64,000 bases of DNA from Escherichia sp. MOD1-EC7003 (GTDB lineage: Bacteria; Pseudomonadota; Gammaproteobacteria; Enterobacterales; Enterobacteriaceae), in assembly GCF_002965065.1 (NCBI RefSeq), contig NZ_PTRE01000033.1, forward strand, positions 1 to 64,000, given 5' to 3'. The notes below the pieces were generated by a model, which was not told the origin of the DNA, made no database searches, and saw only the letters and a list, made by a program, of their open reading frames with translations. This document shows positions 11,082-22,091 of this stretch, piece by piece (positions within the stretch are counted from its first letter, which is position 1; the number at the start of each line of letters is the position of its first letter). The position numbers were made by a program, and so were the translations under genes.

Positions 11082-12620
11082 ATGGCAAGAGCTGTACACC
11101 GTAGTGGGTTAGTGGCGCTGGGCATTGCGACAGCGTTGATGGCATCTTGTGCATTCGCAGCCAAAGATGTGGTGGTGGCGGTAGGCTCGAACTTCACCAC
11201 GCTCGATCCGTATGACGCGAATGACACGTTATCTCAGGCCGTAGCGAAATCGTTTTATCAGGGGCTGTTTGGTCTGGATAAAGAGATGAAACTGAAAAAC
11301 GTGCTGGCAGAGAGTTATACCGTTTCCGATGACGGCCTCACTTACACCGTGAAATTACGTGAAGGAATTAAATTCCAGGATGGCACTGACTTCAACGCAG
11401 TGGCGGTAAAAGCGAATCTGGACCGGGCCAGCGATCCGGCGAATCATCTTAAACGCTACAACCTGTATAAGAATATTGCTAAAACGGAAGCGATCGATCC
11501 GACAACAGTAAAGATTACGCTCAAACAACCGTTCTCCGCGTTTATTAATATTCTTGCCCATCCGGCGACCGCGATGATTTCACCGGCAGCGCTGGAAAAA
11601 TATGGCAAGGAGATTGGTTTTCATCCGGTTGGCACCGGACCGTATGAACTGGATACCTGGAATCAGACCGATTTTGTGAAGGTGAAAAAATTCGCGGGTT
11701 ACTGGCAGCCAGGCTTGCCCAAACTGGACAGCATAACCTGGCGTCCGGTGGCAGATAACAACACCCGTGCGGCAATGCTGCAAACCGGTGAAGCGCAGTT
11801 TGCTTTCCCCATTCCCTACGAGCAGGCCGCGCTGCTGGAGAAAAACAAAAATATCGAGTTGATGGCCAGTCCGTCAATTATGCAGCGTTATATCAGTATG
11901 AATGTGACACAAAAACCGTTCGATAACCTGAAGGTCCGTGAGGCGCTGAATTACGCTATTAACCGCCCGGCGCTGGTGAAAGTGGCCTTCTCGGGGTATG
12001 CAACGCCAGCTACGGGTGTAGTACCGCCGAGTATCGCCTACGCGCAAAGTTATAAACCGTGGCCTTACGATCCGGCGAAAGCGCGCGAATTACTGAAAGA
12101 GGCGGGATATCCCAACGGTTTCAGTACCACGCTGTGGTCGTCACATAACCACAGCACCGCGCAGAAAGTGCTGCAATTTACCCAGCAGCAGTTAGCGCAG
12201 GTGGGAATTAAAGCCCAGGTGATCGCGATGGATGCCGGGCAGCGGGCGGCAGAAGTCGAAAGTAAAGGGCAAAAAGAGAGCAGCGTGCGGATGTTCTACA
12301 CAGGCTGGTCGGCTTCGACCGGCGAAGCTGACTGGGCATTATCGCCGCTGTTTGCGTCGCAGAACTGGCCGCCGACGCTGTTTAATACTGCGTTTTACAG
12401 CAATAAACAGGTGGATGACTTCCTGGCTCAGGCTCTGAAAACCAATGATCCGCTGGAAAAGACCCGCTTGTATAAGGCGGCGCAGGATATCATCTGGCAA
12501 GAGTCGCCGTGGGTCCCGCTGGTGGTAGAAAAACTGGTGTCGGCGCACAGTAAAAATCTGACGGGTTTTTGGATCATGCCAGACACCGGCTTTAGCTTTG
12601 AAGATGCGGATTTGCAATAA
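11082..12620 (+). CDS. gsiB: Glutathione-binding periplasmic protein GsiB
   Basis: A 512-residue solute-binding protein of the DppA/OppA family that delivers glutathione to GsiCD. The Sec signal peptide has a basic start, a hydrophobic core ([16 protein letters not shown]) and a cleavage site after AFA near residue 26. The mature part shows family blocks such as TLDPYDAND and the PVGTGPYEL motif. The start is ATG 11082 with GGAG upstream. Longer open sequence to 10,815 is gsiA read in another frame. Confidence 0.96.
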   Translation: MARAVHRSGLVALGIATALMASCAFAAKDVVVAVGSNFTTLDPYDANDTLSQAVAKSFYQGLFGLDKEMKLKNVLAESYTVSDDGLTYTVKLREGIKFQDGTDFNAVAVKANLDRASDPANHLKRYNLYKNIAKTEAIDPTTVKITLKQPFSAFINILAHPATAMISPAALEKYGKEIGFHPVGTGPYELDTWNQTDFVKVKKFAGYWQPGLPKLDSITWRPVADNNTRAAMLQTGEAQFAFPIPYEQAALLEKNKNIELMASPSIMQRYISMNVTQKPFDNLKVREALNYAINRPALVKVAFSGYATPATGVVPPSIAYAQSYKPWPYDPAKARELLKEAGYPNGFSTTLWSSHNHSTAQKVLQFTQQQLAQVGIKAQVIAMDAGQRAAEVESKGQKESSVRMFYTGWSASTGEADWALSPLFASQNWPPTLFNTAFYSNKQVDDFLAQALKTNDPLEKTRLYKAAQDIIWQESPWVPLVVEKLVSAHSKNLTGFWIMPDTGFSFEDADLQ

Positions 12621-12637
12621 GCAACGCAGGGAGTGGA

Positions 12638-13558
12638 ATGCTTAATTACGTTATCAAACGCTTACTGGGGTTGATTCCGACGCTGTTTATCGTCTCGGTA
12701 CTGGTGTTTTTATTTGTCCACATGTTGCCTGGCGATCCGGCGCGATTGATTGCCGGGCCCGAAGCTGATGCGCAGGTTATAGAACTGGTGCGTCAGCAGC
12801 TGGGGCTGGATCAGCCGATGTATCACCAGTTCTGGCACTATATCAGCAATGCTGTGCAGGGGGATTTTGGCCTGTCGATGGTGTCGCGTCGTCCGGTTGC
12901 CGATGAGATTGCCAGCCGCTTTATGCCAACGCTGTGGTTGACCATAACCAGTATGGTCTGGGCGGTGATATTTGGTATGGCGGCGGGAATTATCGCCGCC
13001 GTCTGGCGTAACCGCTGGCCAGATCGATTGAGCATGACCATCGCAGTGTCGGGGATCTCGTTTCCGGCATTTGCTCTGGGGATGCTTTTGATTCAGGTGT
13101 TCTCCGTTGAACTGGGCTGGCTACCTACCGTAGGTGCAGACAGTTGGCAGCACTACATTTTACCCTCCCTGACGCTTGGCGCGGCAGTGGCAGCCGTGAT
13201 GGCGCGCTTTACCCGCGCGTCGTTTGTCGACGTCTTAAGCGAAGATTATATGCGTACTGCGAGGGCGAAAGGGGTGAGCGAAACCTGGGTTGTCCTCAAA
13301 CACGGGCTACGCAATGCGATGATTCCGGTTGTGACCATGATGGGCTTACAGTTTGGCTTTTTGCTCGGTGGTTCCATTGTGGTGGAGAAAGTTTTCAACT
13401 GGCCCGGACTTGGACGCTTACTCGTTGACTCCGTAGAAATGCGTGATTACCCGGTGATTCAGGCAGAAATTTTGCTTTTCTCGCTGGAATTTATTCTTCT
13501 CAACTTAGTGGTGGATGTGCTTTACGCCACCATTAACCCGGCTATCAGGTACAAGTAA
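12638..13558 (+). CDS. gsiC: Glutathione ABC importer permease GsiC
   Basis: A 306-residue inner-membrane permease of the DppB/OppB type with about six membrane segments, the first at residues 9-30 ([20 protein letters not shown]). The cytoplasmic coupling-loop EAA motif is visible as [26 protein letters not shown]. It pairs with GsiD. The start lies 17 nt after gsiB. Confidence 0.96.
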   Translation: MLNYVIKRLLGLIPTLFIVSVLVFLFVHMLPGDPARLIAGPEADAQVIELVRQQLGLDQPMYHQFWHYISNAVQGDFGLSMVSRRPVADEIASRFMPTLWLTITSMVWAVIFGMAAGIIAAVWRNRWPDRLSMTIAVSGISFPAFALGMLLIQVFSVELGWLPTVGADSWQHYILPSLTLGAAVAAVMARFTRASFVDVLSEDYMRTARAKGVSETWVVLKHGLRNAMIPVVTMMGLQFGFLLGGSIVVEKVFNWPGLGRLLVDSVEMRDYPVIQAEILLFSLEFILLNLVVDVLYATINPAIRYK

Positions 13559-13560
13559 GG

Positions 13561-14472
13561 ATGCGACTATTTAACTGGCGACGCCAGGCGGTGTTAAACG
13601 CCATGCCACGGGTCAAACCTGACCAGGTACGTACACCGTGGCATGAATTCTGGCGACGATTTCGCCGTCAGCATATGGCGATGACCGCCGCATTGTTCGT
13701 TATTTTATTGATTGTGGTGGCCATTTTTGCACGTTGGATCGCCCCCTATGACGCCGAAAATTATTTCGATTATGACAATCTGAATAACGGACCTTCGTTG
13801 CAGCACTGGTTTGGCGTCGATTCACTGGGGCGCGACATTTTCAGCCGTGTCCTGATTGGGGCGCAAATCTCGCTGGCGGCGGGCGTGTTTGCCGTGTTTA
13901 TCGGTGCGGCGATCGGGACGTTGCTGGGCTTGCTGGCGGGATATTATGAAGGCTGGTGGGATCGTCTGATCATGCGCATTTGCGATGTGCTGTTTGCCTT
14001 CCCGGGTATTTTGCTGGCTATCGCTGTTGTTGCGGTGTTGGGAAGCGGCATTGCTAACGTGATTATCGCAGTCGCCATTTTTTCCATCCCCGCGTTTGCC
14101 CGACTGGTGCGTGGCAACACGCTGGTGTTGAAACAGCAAACCTTTATTGAGTCAGCACGCAGTATTGGTGCCAGCGATATGACCATTTTGTTGCGTCATA
14201 TCCTGCCTGGGACCGTCTCTTCTATCGTCGTGTTTTTCACCATGCGCATTGGGACCTCGATTATCTCTGCCGCCAGCCTGTCATTTCTCGGCCTCGGTGC
14301 GCAGCCGCCGACACCAGAGTGGGGAGTGATGCTCAATGAGGCACGAGCGGATATGGTTATCGCGCCGCATGTCGCTGTTTTTCCGGCCCTGGCTATTTTT
14401 CTGACCGTACTGGCGTTCAATTTATTGGGCGACGGTTTGCGCGATGCGCTGGATCCGAAAATTAAAGGATAG
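13561..14472 (+). CDS. gsiD: Glutathione ABC importer permease GsiD
   Basis: A 303-residue permease of the DppC/OppC type. It has an N-terminal cytoplasmic tail, a first membrane helix near residues 40-60, a conserved [18 protein letters not shown] block and the coupling motif [20 protein letters not shown]. It completes the gsi operon, its ATG lying directly after the gsiC stop. In K-12 the next genes would be yliE and yliF, but here the operon ends in a 530-nt non-homologous stretch. Confidence 0.96.
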   Translation: MRLFNWRRQAVLNAMPRVKPDQVRTPWHEFWRRFRRQHMAMTAALFVILLIVVAIFARWIAPYDAENYFDYDNLNNGPSLQHWFGVDSLGRDIFSRVLIGAQISLAAGVFAVFIGAAIGTLLGLLAGYYEGWWDRLIMRICDVLFAFPGILLAIAVVAVLGSGIANVIIAVAIFSIPAFARLVRGNTLVLKQQTFIESARSIGASDMTILLRHILPGTVSSIVVFFTMRIGTSIISAASLSFLGLGAQPPTPEWGVMLNEARADMVIAPHVAVFPALAIFLTVLAFNLLGDGLRDALDPKIKG

Positions 14473-14594
14473 TCATGGGAGAATGTTGTTCGACCTCACA
14501 AGTTCGCTATTTGCGAACCTTTGAACGGCTGTATAAAAGTAAGAAAATGGCAGGGTGCCGATTAGCTGGCAGTAATACTTTGAAGAGGGGGCTG

Positions 14595-14947
14595 TTACTC
14601 GTGTTCTTCAAACCAAATTTCTGCCTCTGTACGTACGCCTTCATGATGATCATTTAGCATGGTTGTCAGAATGGCGCGAATTTCCGCAGAATCATAGCCT
14701 TGCTGATTAATAGCAAATGCTGCCCAGTCGCGAACATCATCATCAGGATCGTGAAGTAACGTGATGAGTGGCGGCAACAGCGTATCATCGCGCAAACAAC
14801 CGATGGCAAATGAGACGGAGAAGCGGAACGAATTTTGGGGTTTTTATCGCCTAAATGGCGATATAAACTGTCTTTATTCAGTGTTCGGCAATATTCGAAT
14901 GCCGCAATTTCTTGATTTTGTTTACGACGACGGTAATTTTCGTTCAT
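14595..14947 (-). pseudogene. HEAT-repeat protein gene, frameshifted remnant
   Basis: Two overlapping frames together read as one HEAT-repeat protein. The N-terminal part is MNENYRRRKQNQEIAAFEYC followed by LGDKNPKIRSAS. The continuation FAIGCLRDDTLLPPLITLLHDPDDDVRDWAAFAINQ lies in another frame, with the switch near 14,826-14,835. The sequence ends soon after VRTEA, where another frame (KFGLKN) would look more like the next repeat, so a second lesion is possible. A real function as a ~118-residue protein is unlikely. The rest of 14,473-15,002 shows no other gene. This remnant occupies the place of yliE/yliF in K-12. Confidence 0.65.
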
Positions 14948-15002
14948 TTTTTATTTCTATTAGTGGGAATACCGCCCGCATCCGGCAGGCGGCGTAGATT
15001 AG

Positions 15003-16328
15003 TTAAACCCGGCTACCCCACAAATCATACTCATCAGCGTGCTCGACTTTCACTCGCAGGATATCACCCGGCTTAACGTTGGTTTCACCATTGAGATAAA
15101 CCGCGCCATCGATTTCCGGTGCATCAGCCATGCTGCGACCAATCGCGCCTTCTTCGTCCACTTCGTCGATAATTACCAGAATTTCACGGCCCACTTTCTC
15201 TTGCAGACGTTCGGCAGAAATCTGCTGTTGCAGCTGCATGAAGCGATTCCAGCGTTCTTCTTTCACTTCTTCCGGCACTTGATCTGGCAGAGCATTGGCA
15301 TCTGCACCTTCAACCGGGCTGTATTTAAAGCAGCCAACGCGATCTAGGCGCGCTTCCTTCAGGAAGTCGAGCAACATCTGGAAATCTTCTTCCGTTTCGC
15401 CAGGGAAGCCGACAATAAAGGTTGAGCGCAGGGTCAGTTCCGGGCAGATTTCGCGCCACTGTTTGATGCGCGCCAGTTGGCGATCTACAGAACCTGGGCG
15501 CTTCATCAGTTTGAGAATGCGCGGGCTGGCGTGCTGCAACGGAATGTCCAGATACGGCAGGATTTTGCCTTCTGCCATCAGTGGGATGACGTCGTCCACA
15601 TGCGGATAAGGGTAAACGTAGTGCAGACGTGTCCAGATCCCCAGTTTCGATAACTGTTCGCACAGGCTGACCATGCTGGTTTTTACCGGCTCACCGTTGT
15701 GGAAGCCAGTACGATGTTTAACATCGACGCCATAGGCAGACGTATCCTGCGAGATCACCAGAATCTCTTTAACGCCCGCATCAACCAGACGTTTTGCTTC
15801 ACTTAACACTTCGCCAATCGGGCGGCTTACCAGGTCGCCGCGCATAGATGGAATAATGCAGAAGGTGCAGCGGTGATTACAGCCTTCAGAAATTTTCAGA
15901 TAGGCATAATGACGCGGCGTCAGTTTCACACCTTGTTCTGGCACCAGGCTCAGGAATGGGTTGTGTTTCGGTTTTGGCACGTAGTGATGAACGTGCTCCA
16001 GAACCTGCTCATAGCTATGAGGTCCGGTGATTTCCAGCACTTTCGGGTGGACTTCGCGGATCTGATCTTCTTTCGCCCCCAGACAGCCTGTCACAATCAC
16101 CTTGCCGTTTTCATTCAACGCTTCACCAATGGCTTCCAGTGATTCTTGTACCGCGCTGTCAATAAAGCCGCAGGTGTTGACGATCACCATGTCCGCATCG
16201 TCATAGCTCGGTACCACGTCATAACCTTCAGTGCGTAGTTCGGTGAGAATACGCTCTGAATCGACAAGGTTTTTCGGACAGCCAAGGGAAACAAAGCCGA
16301 TTTTCGGCTGGGGAGTTACTTTGCTCAT
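15003..16328 (-). CDS. rimO: Ribosomal protein S12 methylthiotransferase RimO
   Basis: A 441-residue radical-SAM methylthiotransferase that thiomethylates Asp88 of ribosomal protein S12. The N-terminal UPF0004 domain starts [15 protein letters not shown] with its cluster cysteines (further ones in NTCGF and TGCLG). The radical-SAM motif CNHRCTFC is near residue 150, and a C-terminal TRAM domain follows. All six cluster cysteines are visible. Divergently transcribed from bssR. Confidence 0.97.
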
Positions 16329-16540
16329 AGCTTAAAAAATATTCAGTTACAGGAAAGGTCAGGGCAGGGATTCTACAGAGTTCTGGATAAAATTTGTATC
16401 GCAATCTCATTCGCTGGCAGAGGCGAAAGAAATGTAAATTTTGTTAATTCAGTGTGAAAAATTGATTCCAGACAGCATTTTGCTCAAATAATAGCCATAC
16501 TATTTAATTGCAACAAGGCTGCAAAGAGGAGGATCGAAGA

Positions 16541-16924
16541 ATGTTCGTTGACAGACAGCGAATCGATCTGCTGAACCGGTTGATCGACGCACGCGTTGAC
16601 CTCGCCGCATACGTGCAACTGAGGAAGGCAAAAGGATACATGTCCGTCAGCGAAAGCAATCATCTACGAGATAACGTTTTTAAACTGAATCGCGAACTGC
16701 ACGATAAATCGCTGCGGTTGAATCTTCATCTGGATCAGGAAGAGTGGAGTGCTCTTCATCATGCTGAAGAAGCATTAACGACAGCCGCAGTATGCTTGAT
16801 GAGTGGGCATCATGATTGCCCGACAGTTATTACCGTCAACGCCGATAAGCTTGAAAATTGTCTGATGAGCTTAACGCTGAGTATCCAGAGCCTGCAGAAG
16901 CACGCCATGCTTGAGAAGGCCTGA
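16541..16924 (+). CDS. bssR: Biofilm regulator BssR
   Basis: A 127-residue cytoplasmic protein (formerly YliH) that affects biofilm formation and indole/AI-2 signalling in E. coli. There is no recognisable enzymatic motif. The sequence is helical and charged with a basic N-terminus (MFVDRQRIDLLNRLIDARVD). The start at 16541 follows a good AGAGGAGG site. The open frame extends 11 codons upstream across that ribosome-binding site, which argues against the longer version. In K-12 the next gene is yliI, which is missing here. Confidence 0.93.
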   Translation: MFVDRQRIDLLNRLIDARVDLAAYVQLRKAKGYMSVSESNHLRDNVFKLNRELHDKSLRLNLHLDQEEWSALHHAEEALTTAAVCLMSGHHDCPTVITVNADKLENCLMSLTLSIQSLQKHAMLEKA

Positions 16925-16929
16925 AAACA

Positions 16930-16954
16930 AAGGGGGAGAAGGCGTCTCCCCCTT
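16930..16954. terminator. Terminator hairpin between bssR and gstB
   Basis: AAGGGGGAG (16930-16938) pairs perfectly with CTCCCCCTT (16946-16954) around a 7-nt loop, directly after the bssR stop. The A/T-flanked symmetric hairpin could serve both converging genes. Confidence 0.75.
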
Positions 16955-16998
16955 CATGTTTAAGTTTTTGTAAAAATGAATTTGGTTAGTCCACGCAA

Positions 16999-17625
16999 TT
17001 AGCTAACGGGGATCATCACCACTTTGCGCACTGCGGGGCGTTCGGTGAGTTGCTGATACCAGCGTTGCAGATTTGGACGCGGTGTCCAGGTCAGGTCAAC
17101 GTTAAACAAATTGTAGATGAACGGTGCGATAGCGATATCGCCCACACCAAACTCGTCGCCAGAGAACCATTTTACGTTTGCCAGTTCCGCATCAAGCAGA
17201 GCAAACAGTGCGTCGCACTCTTTGCAACTGGCATCAATGACGGCCTGATCGCGCTCTTCCGGTGGTGTTCTGACTATTCCCATCAGGATCCCGCGATGGG
17301 CATTACTGAGCGTCTGGTTTGCCCAATCCATCCATTTTTCCGCTTCCGCACGACGTGCCGGTGAGTCGATCCACAGACGTTTTTGCCCGTACTGTGCCAC
17401 CAGGTAGCGGACAATGGCGTTTGATTCCCAAAGAATGAGATCACTTTCGTCGTCACGCAACAACGGCACCAGCCCGTTAGGATTCATCGCCAGAAAATCA
17501 GCATCGTGGTTTACCCCAAACTCACGGCCCGCGAGAATTTGCTCATAAGGTAGTTCCAGTTCTTCGAGCGTCAGCAATACTTTTTTTACGTTGGTTGAAT
17601 TATTCCGGCCCCACAGCGTAATCAT
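16999..17625 (-). CDS. gstB: Glutathione S-transferase GstB
   Basis: A 208-residue cytosolic GST with an N-terminal thioredoxin-like domain ([22 protein letters not shown], glutathione site including ESNAIVRYL) and an all-helical C-terminal domain. The E. coli enzyme acts on bromoacetate and other electrophiles. The start at 17625 (ATG, with GGGGTGAG upstream) matches the known protein. A GTG two codons earlier is possible. With yliI missing, it directly converges on bssR. Confidence 0.95.
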   Translation of the reverse strand: MITLWGRNNSTNVKKVLLTLEELELPYEQILAGREFGVNHDADFLAMNPNGLVPLLRDDESDLILWESNAIVRYLVAQYGQKRLWIDSPARRAEAEKWMDWANQTLSNAHRGILMGIVRTPPEERDQAVIDASCKECDALFALLDAELANVKWFSGDEFGVGDIAIAPFIYNLFNVDLTWTPRPNLQRWYQQLTERPAVRKVVMIPVS

Positions 17626-17870
17626 ACTCACCCCTTTTCCGACAGGCAGCCACAGGCTGAACAGGACGTTGATGGTGAAGTAAAGTTAACTTTTAAGCAA
17701 CAGCTGGCAAAAAAATGACGCCAGAAGCAGCGGAGCGGCAGGATATTGCATAAACTTTAAAAACTTTACCAACTTACAGTTTCTTTAAGTTTGTGTGTGC
17801 GTTATTAATCACCGAACTTATCATACGGCGATATAACGTATTTTTTTGAATGGATACTCGGGTGGCATTT

Positions 17871-19073
17871 ATGACGCAATACTCCTCTCTCCTTCGTGGT
17901 CTTGCAGCGGGTTCTGCATTTTTATTCCTTTTTGCCCCAACAGCATTTGCGGCGGAACAAACCGTTGACGCGCCGAGCGTGGACGCGCGTGCATGGATTT
18001 TAATGGATTACGCCAGCGGTAAAGTGCTGGCAGAAGGCAATGCGGATGAGAAACTGGACCCCGCGAGCCTGACCAAAATCATGACCAGCTATGTGGTTGG
18101 GCAGGCGCTTAAGGCCGATAAGATTAAACTTACCGATATGGTGACGGTCGGTAAAGATGCCTGGGCGACGGGTAACCCGGCACTGCGTGGTTCATCGGTA
18201 ATGTTCCTCAAACCGGGCGATCAGGTTTCGGTGGCAGATTTGAACAAAGGTGTGATTATCCAGTCCGGTAATGACGCCTGTATTGCGCTGGCTGATTACG
18301 TTGCCGGGAGCCAGGAGTCATTTATTGGTTTGATGAATGGTTATGCCAAAAAACTGGGGCTGACCAACACTACCTTCCAGACGGTGCATGGTCTGGATGC
18401 GCCGGGGCAATTCAGTACCGCGCGCGATATGGCATTGCTGGGTAAAGCATTGATCCACGATGTGCCGGAAGAGTACGCCATTCATAAAGAGAAAGAGTTC
18501 ACCTTCAACAAAATTCGTCAGCCTAACCGTAACCGTCTGCTGTGGAGCAGCAATCTGAATGTTGATGGCATGAAGACAGGAACCACGGCAGGCGCGGGAT
18601 ACAATCTGGTTGCTTCAGCTACCCAGGGCGATATGCGTTTGATCTCCGTAGTGCTGGGGGCGAAAACTGACCGTATCCGTTTTAATGAGTCTGAGAAATT
18701 ATTGACCTGGGGTTTCCGCTTCTTTGAAACCGTGACGCCAATTAAACCTGATGCCACCTTTGTGACTCAGCGCGTCTGGTTTGGTGATAAGAGCGAAGTG
18801 AATCTCGGGGCAGGCGAAGGGGGATCAGTGACCATACCGCGTGGGCAGCTGAAAAACCTGAAAGCGAGTTATACGTTAACGGAACCACAGCTCACCGCAC
18901 CGCTGAAAAAAGGTCAGGTTGTTGGCACCATTGATTTCCAGCTTAACGGTAAATCCATTGAACGGCGTCCGCTGATCGTGATGGAAAATGTGGAAGAGGG
19001 GGGATTCTTTAGTCGGATATGGGACTTCGTGATGATGAAATTCCATCAGTGGTTTGGCAGCTGGTTCTCTTAA
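17871..19073 (+). CDS. dacC: D-alanyl-D-alanine carboxypeptidase DacC (PBP6)
   Basis: A 400-residue low-molecular-weight penicillin-binding protein that trims the terminal D-Ala of peptidoglycan pentapeptides. It has a Sec signal peptide cleaved after AFA near residue 27, the catalytic SLTK tetrad, SGN, and KTGT in [15 protein letters not shown]-terminal amphipathic helix ([22 protein letters not shown]) anchors it to the inner membrane. The start at 17871 gives the known mature product. Seven extra open codons upstream lack support. Confidence 0.97.
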   Translation: MTQYSSLLRGLAAGSAFLFLFAPTAFAAEQTVDAPSVDARAWILMDYASGKVLAEGNADEKLDPASLTKIMTSYVVGQALKADKIKLTDMVTVGKDAWATGNPALRGSSVMFLKPGDQVSVADLNKGVIIQSGNDACIALADYVAGSQESFIGLMNGYAKKLGLTNTTFQTVHGLDAPGQFSTARDMALLGKALIHDVPEEYAIHKEKEFTFNKIRQPNRNRLLWSSNLNVDGMKTGTTAGAGYNLVASATQGDMRLISVVLGAKTDRIRFNESEKLLTWGFRFFETVTPIKPDATFVTQRVWFGDKSEVNLGAGEGGSVTIPRGQLKNLKASYTLTEPQLTAPLKKGQVVGTIDFQLNGKSIERRPLIVMENVEEGGFFSRIWDFVMMKFHQWFGSWFS

Positions 19074-19080
19074 TCTTGTG

Positions 19081-19114
19081 ATAACCGGATGGCGTGGAAA
19101 CGTCATCCGGTTAT
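19081..19114. terminator. Hairpin between dacC and deoR
   Basis: ATAACCGGATG (19081-19091) and CATCCGGTTAT (19104-19114) are perfect 11-nt complements between convergent genes. There is no long T tract. The CCGGATG arms resemble a REP unit, so mRNA stabilisation is an alternative role. Confidence 0.6.
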
Positions 19115-19120
19115 ACGCCA

Positions 19121-19879
19121 TTAATACATCAGCTTAATACGCTGCGTCTGCGCGTACTTCACATACTCGTCTTCCGGGCAACAATCGCTCACCACAATAT
19201 CAAAGCGTTTCAGGTCACCCATGCGTGCCGGACGCACCTTGCCAAATTTACTGTGGTCGACAACCAGCACATGCTTTTGCGCCATCGACATCGCCCAGTG
19301 TTTTATCGGCAACTCTTCAAGATTAAAACAGGTCGCGCCCTTACTGACATGCACGCCCGCCGCAGAATAAAAAGCGATATCCGGGCAAAAATTATTCAGT
19401 GTTTGCTGAAAATCGATGGGTTTGAAAATGGCGTTGCTGGCGTGAAATTCACCACCACACAGAAACGCGCGGCAATGGGGTTTCTCTTTCAGCGCCAGAA
19501 AGGTATTTAGCGAATAACAAACGGCGGTGAAAGAGATTTCATTATCAATCGCTTCAATAATCCACGGTGTGGTGGTGCCACAGTCAAAAAAGAGGGTTTG
19601 ATCGGGTTCTACCAGCGTCGCAGCCAGTTTTGCCGCCCGGCGTTTTTCTTCTACCAGGCGGGATTTTTGATCGCTTAACAGATAATGGCTGGCGCTACGC
19701 GGTTCCAGAACAATATAGCCGCCGAGCAAAACGACGGGCGCTCTGTGGTTGTTCAGATCGCGACGAATCGTCATCTCCGAAACCCCAAGCAGGGCGGCGG
19801 CATCTTTAAGACGTAACTTATCGCTGCGTTTTAATTCTTGCAGCAGCTGCCCGATACGCTCTTCGCGACGTGTTTCCAT
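19121..19879 (-). CDS. deoR: Deoxyribose operon repressor DeoR
   Basis: A 252-residue repressor of deoCABD and related nucleoside genes, released by deoxyribose 5-phosphate. The N-terminal helix-turn-helix is LRLKDAAALLGVSEMTIRRDLN (residues ~21-42). A phosphosugar-binding sensor domain follows, with FDCGTTTPWIIEAI. The length is that of the family type member. Confidence 0.97.
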   Translation of the reverse strand: METRREERIGQLLQELKRSDKLRLKDAAALLGVSEMTIRRDLNNHRAPVVLLGGYIVLEPRSASHYLLSDQKSRLVEEKRRAAKLAATLVEPDQTLFFDCGTTTPWIIEAIDNEISFTAVCYSLNTFLALKEKPHCRAFLCGGEFHASNAIFKPIDFQQTLNNFCPDIAFYSAAGVHVSKGATCFNLEELPIKHWAMSMAQKHVLVVDHSKFGKVRPARMGDLKRFDIVVSDCCPEDEYVKYAQTQRIKLMY

Positions 19880-19936
19880 AATCCCTCTGAATAGTTATTG
19901 AAGCGAGCCGCTTAATACTACACTTTTTAACAGAGA

Positions 19937-20533
19937 TCAGTCACGCACCCAGCCTTTGCGGATTGGTAATGCAAAACAGAAGCGATACCATGATTGCAGA
20001 CGTTGATAGAGTTTATGCCCCATCACTTGCCAGATAATCTGGGCGCTAAGGCAGCCAATCATACCTGCCAGCAATCCCCCGAGCATATCCAGCGGCCAGT
20101 GCACGCCAAGATAAACGCGCGACCAGGCAATGACGACAGCCAGCACCATTAAAAGGGAACCGGACCACAGGTGATGCCAGCATAAAAATGCCAGTGCAAA
20201 GGTGAAAATCACCGTACCGTGATCGCTCGGAAATGAGTCATCCGCCGCATGATGCAGGAAGTTATAGCCGATATTCTCGACAAAGGGCCGGTCGTGCGGA
20301 AAAATATGCCCCATCGTCCAGGACACAAACAGGCTGAGCGCCAGCGCGATAGCGGTTTTTATCACCAGTTGCCGTTGTGCTGTAAGCCCCCACAGCCAAA
20401 GTACCGCAGCTAACAGGGGCACCACGGTAATCAAATCTTTAGCAATAAAAATCGCCAACGAGATCATCCACGGCGCAGAGTCTGGCGTCGCGTTAATCAG
20501 AGAGAACAGAGAGAGATTCAAATTTTCCAGCAT
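19937..20533 (-). CDS. ybjG: Undecaprenyl-pyrophosphate phosphatase YbjG
   Basis: A 198-residue inner-membrane PAP2-family phosphatase that recycles undecaprenyl pyrophosphate and adds some bacitracin resistance. The PAP2 signature is complete: KxxxxxRP-like HDRPF, then SFPSDHGT, then SRVYLGVHWPLDML with the catalytic His. About five membrane helices are present. The ATG at 20533 is preceded by GGGAAG; a TTG five codons earlier is the only longer option. Confidence 0.95.
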   Translation of the reverse strand: MLENLNLSLFSLINATPDSAPWMISLAIFIAKDLITVVPLLAAVLWLWGLTAQRQLVIKTAIALALSLFVSWTMGHIFPHDRPFVENIGYNFLHHAADDSFPSDHGTVIFTFALAFLCWHHLWSGSLLMVLAVVIAWSRVYLGVHWPLDMLGGLLAGMIGCLSAQIIWQVMGHKLYQRLQSWYRFCFALPIRKGWVRD

Positions 20534-20818
20534 AACTTCCCGACGCAAAGTGATGAAAAGGGGGCCAATACAGGCAAGTCGTTGAGAATAAAGTGCAGGT
20601 TAAACCGGGTAAAGCGGCATCGTCTTATTTCCCTCAAGCGGCCCTGTTTACGATGGGGGATTGTAACGGACATAGGTTAAATAAAACTTAAAGAAAGCGT
20701 AGCTATACTCGCAATAATGTAAGAATGTACTTAACCGTAGTTTTAGCTACAAAATTTGCTTTCTCGTTAGCTGCGCTTTTATTAAACTTTGCGCGATTAT
20801 TATTGGCGAAGAAATTGC

Positions 20819-22051
20819 ATGCAAAATAGATTAGCTTCCGGTGCCAGACTTGGACGTCAGGCGTTACTTTTCCCTCTCTGTCTGGTGCTTTACGAATTTT
20901 CAACCTATATCGGCAACGATATGATTCAACCCGGCATGTTGGCCGTGGTGGAACAATATCAGGCGGGAATTGATTGGGTTCCTACTTCGATGACCGCGTA
21001 TCTGGCGGGCGGGATGTTTTTACAATGGCTACTGGGGCCGCTGTCGGATCGTATTGGTCGCCGTCCGGTGATGCTGGCGGGCGTGGTGTGGTTTATCGTC
21101 ACCTGTCTGGCAATATTACTGGCGCAAAACATTGAACAATTCACCCTGTTGCGCTTCTTGCAGGGCATAAGCCTCTGTTTCATTGGCGCTGTGGGATACG
21201 CCGCAATTCAGGAGTCCTTCGAAGAGGCGGTTTGTATCAAGATCACCGCGCTGATGGCGAACGTGGCGCTGATTGCTCCGCTACTCGGTCCGCTGGTGGG
21301 CGCGGCGTGGATCCATGTGCTGCCCTGGGAAGGGATGTTTGTCTTGTTTGCTGCATTGGCCGCGATCGCCTTTTTCGGCCTGCAACGTGCCATGCCAGAA
21401 ACCGCCACGCGTATAGGCGAGAAATTGTCGCTGAAAGAGCTCGGTCGTGACTATAAGCTGGTGCTGAAGAATGGTCGCTTTGTGGCGGGGGCGCTGGCTC
21501 TGGGATTCGTTAGCCTGCCGTTGCTGGCGTGGATCGCCCAGTCGCCGATTATCATCATTACCGGCGAACAGTTGAGCAGCTATGAATATGGCTTGCTGCA
21601 AGTGCCTATTTTTGGGGCGTTAATTGCGGGTAACTTGCTGTTAGCGCGTCTGACCTCGCGCCGCACCGTACGTTCGCTGATTATTATGGGCGGCTGGCCG
21701 ATTATGATTGGTCTGTTGGTCGCTACTGCGGCAACGGTTATCTCATCGCACGCGTATTTATGGATGACTGCCGGGTTAAGTATTTATGCTTTCGGTATTG
21801 GCCTGGCGAATGCGGGGCTGGTGCGATTAACCCTGTTTGCCAGCGATATGAGTAAAGGTACGGTTTCTGCGGCGATGGGAATGTTACAAATGCTGATCTT
21901 TACCGTCGGTATTGAAATCAGCAAACATGCCTGGCTGAACGGGGGCAACGGCCTGTTTAATCTCTTCAACCTTGCCAACGGAATTTTGTGGCTGCTGCTG
22001 ATGTTTATCTTTTTAAAAGATAAACAGATGGGAAGTTCGCACGAAGGGTAA
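20819..22051 (+). CDS. mdfA: Multidrug efflux transporter MdfA (Cmr)
   Basis: A 410-residue major-facilitator drug/proton antiporter with 12 membrane segments that exports chloramphenicol, quaternary ammonium compounds and other drugs. Visible features are the membrane-embedded acidic residue in [21 protein letters not shown] (Glu26 and Asp34 of the known protein) and the motif A loop [16 protein letters not shown]. The start at 20819 reproduces the known protein. Confidence 0.97.
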   Translation: MQNRLASGARLGRQALLFPLCLVLYEFSTYIGNDMIQPGMLAVVEQYQAGIDWVPTSMTAYLAGGMFLQWLLGPLSDRIGRRPVMLAGVVWFIVTCLAILLAQNIEQFTLLRFLQGISLCFIGAVGYAAIQESFEEAVCIKITALMANVALIAPLLGPLVGAAWIHVLPWEGMFVLFAALAAIAFFGLQRAMPETATRIGEKLSLKELGRDYKLVLKNGRFVAGALALGFVSLPLLAWIAQSPIIIITGEQLSSYEYGLLQVPIFGALIAGNLLLARLTSRRTVRSLIIMGGWPIMIGLLVATAATVISSHAYLWMTAGLSIYAFGIGLANAGLVRLTLFASDMSKGTVSAAMGMLQMLIFTVGIEISKHAWLNGGNGLFNLFNLANGILWLLLMFIFLKDKQMGSSHEG

Positions 22052-22052
22052 A

Positions 22053-22087
22053 AAAATGCCTGATTGCTTTGTGCGATCAGGCATTTT
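22053..22087. terminator. Bidirectional terminator mdfA/ybjH
   Basis: AAAATGCCTGAT and ATCAGGCATTTT are perfect 12-nt arms with an 11-nt loop, A-rich on one side and T-rich on the other, between convergent genes. Confidence 0.85.
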
Positions 22088-22091
22088 CGAA

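Noticed and set aside
14475..14657. 60-codon open frame directly after gsiD
   Set aside because: No family resemblance, poor composition, and it runs antisense into the end of the HEAT-repeat remnant.
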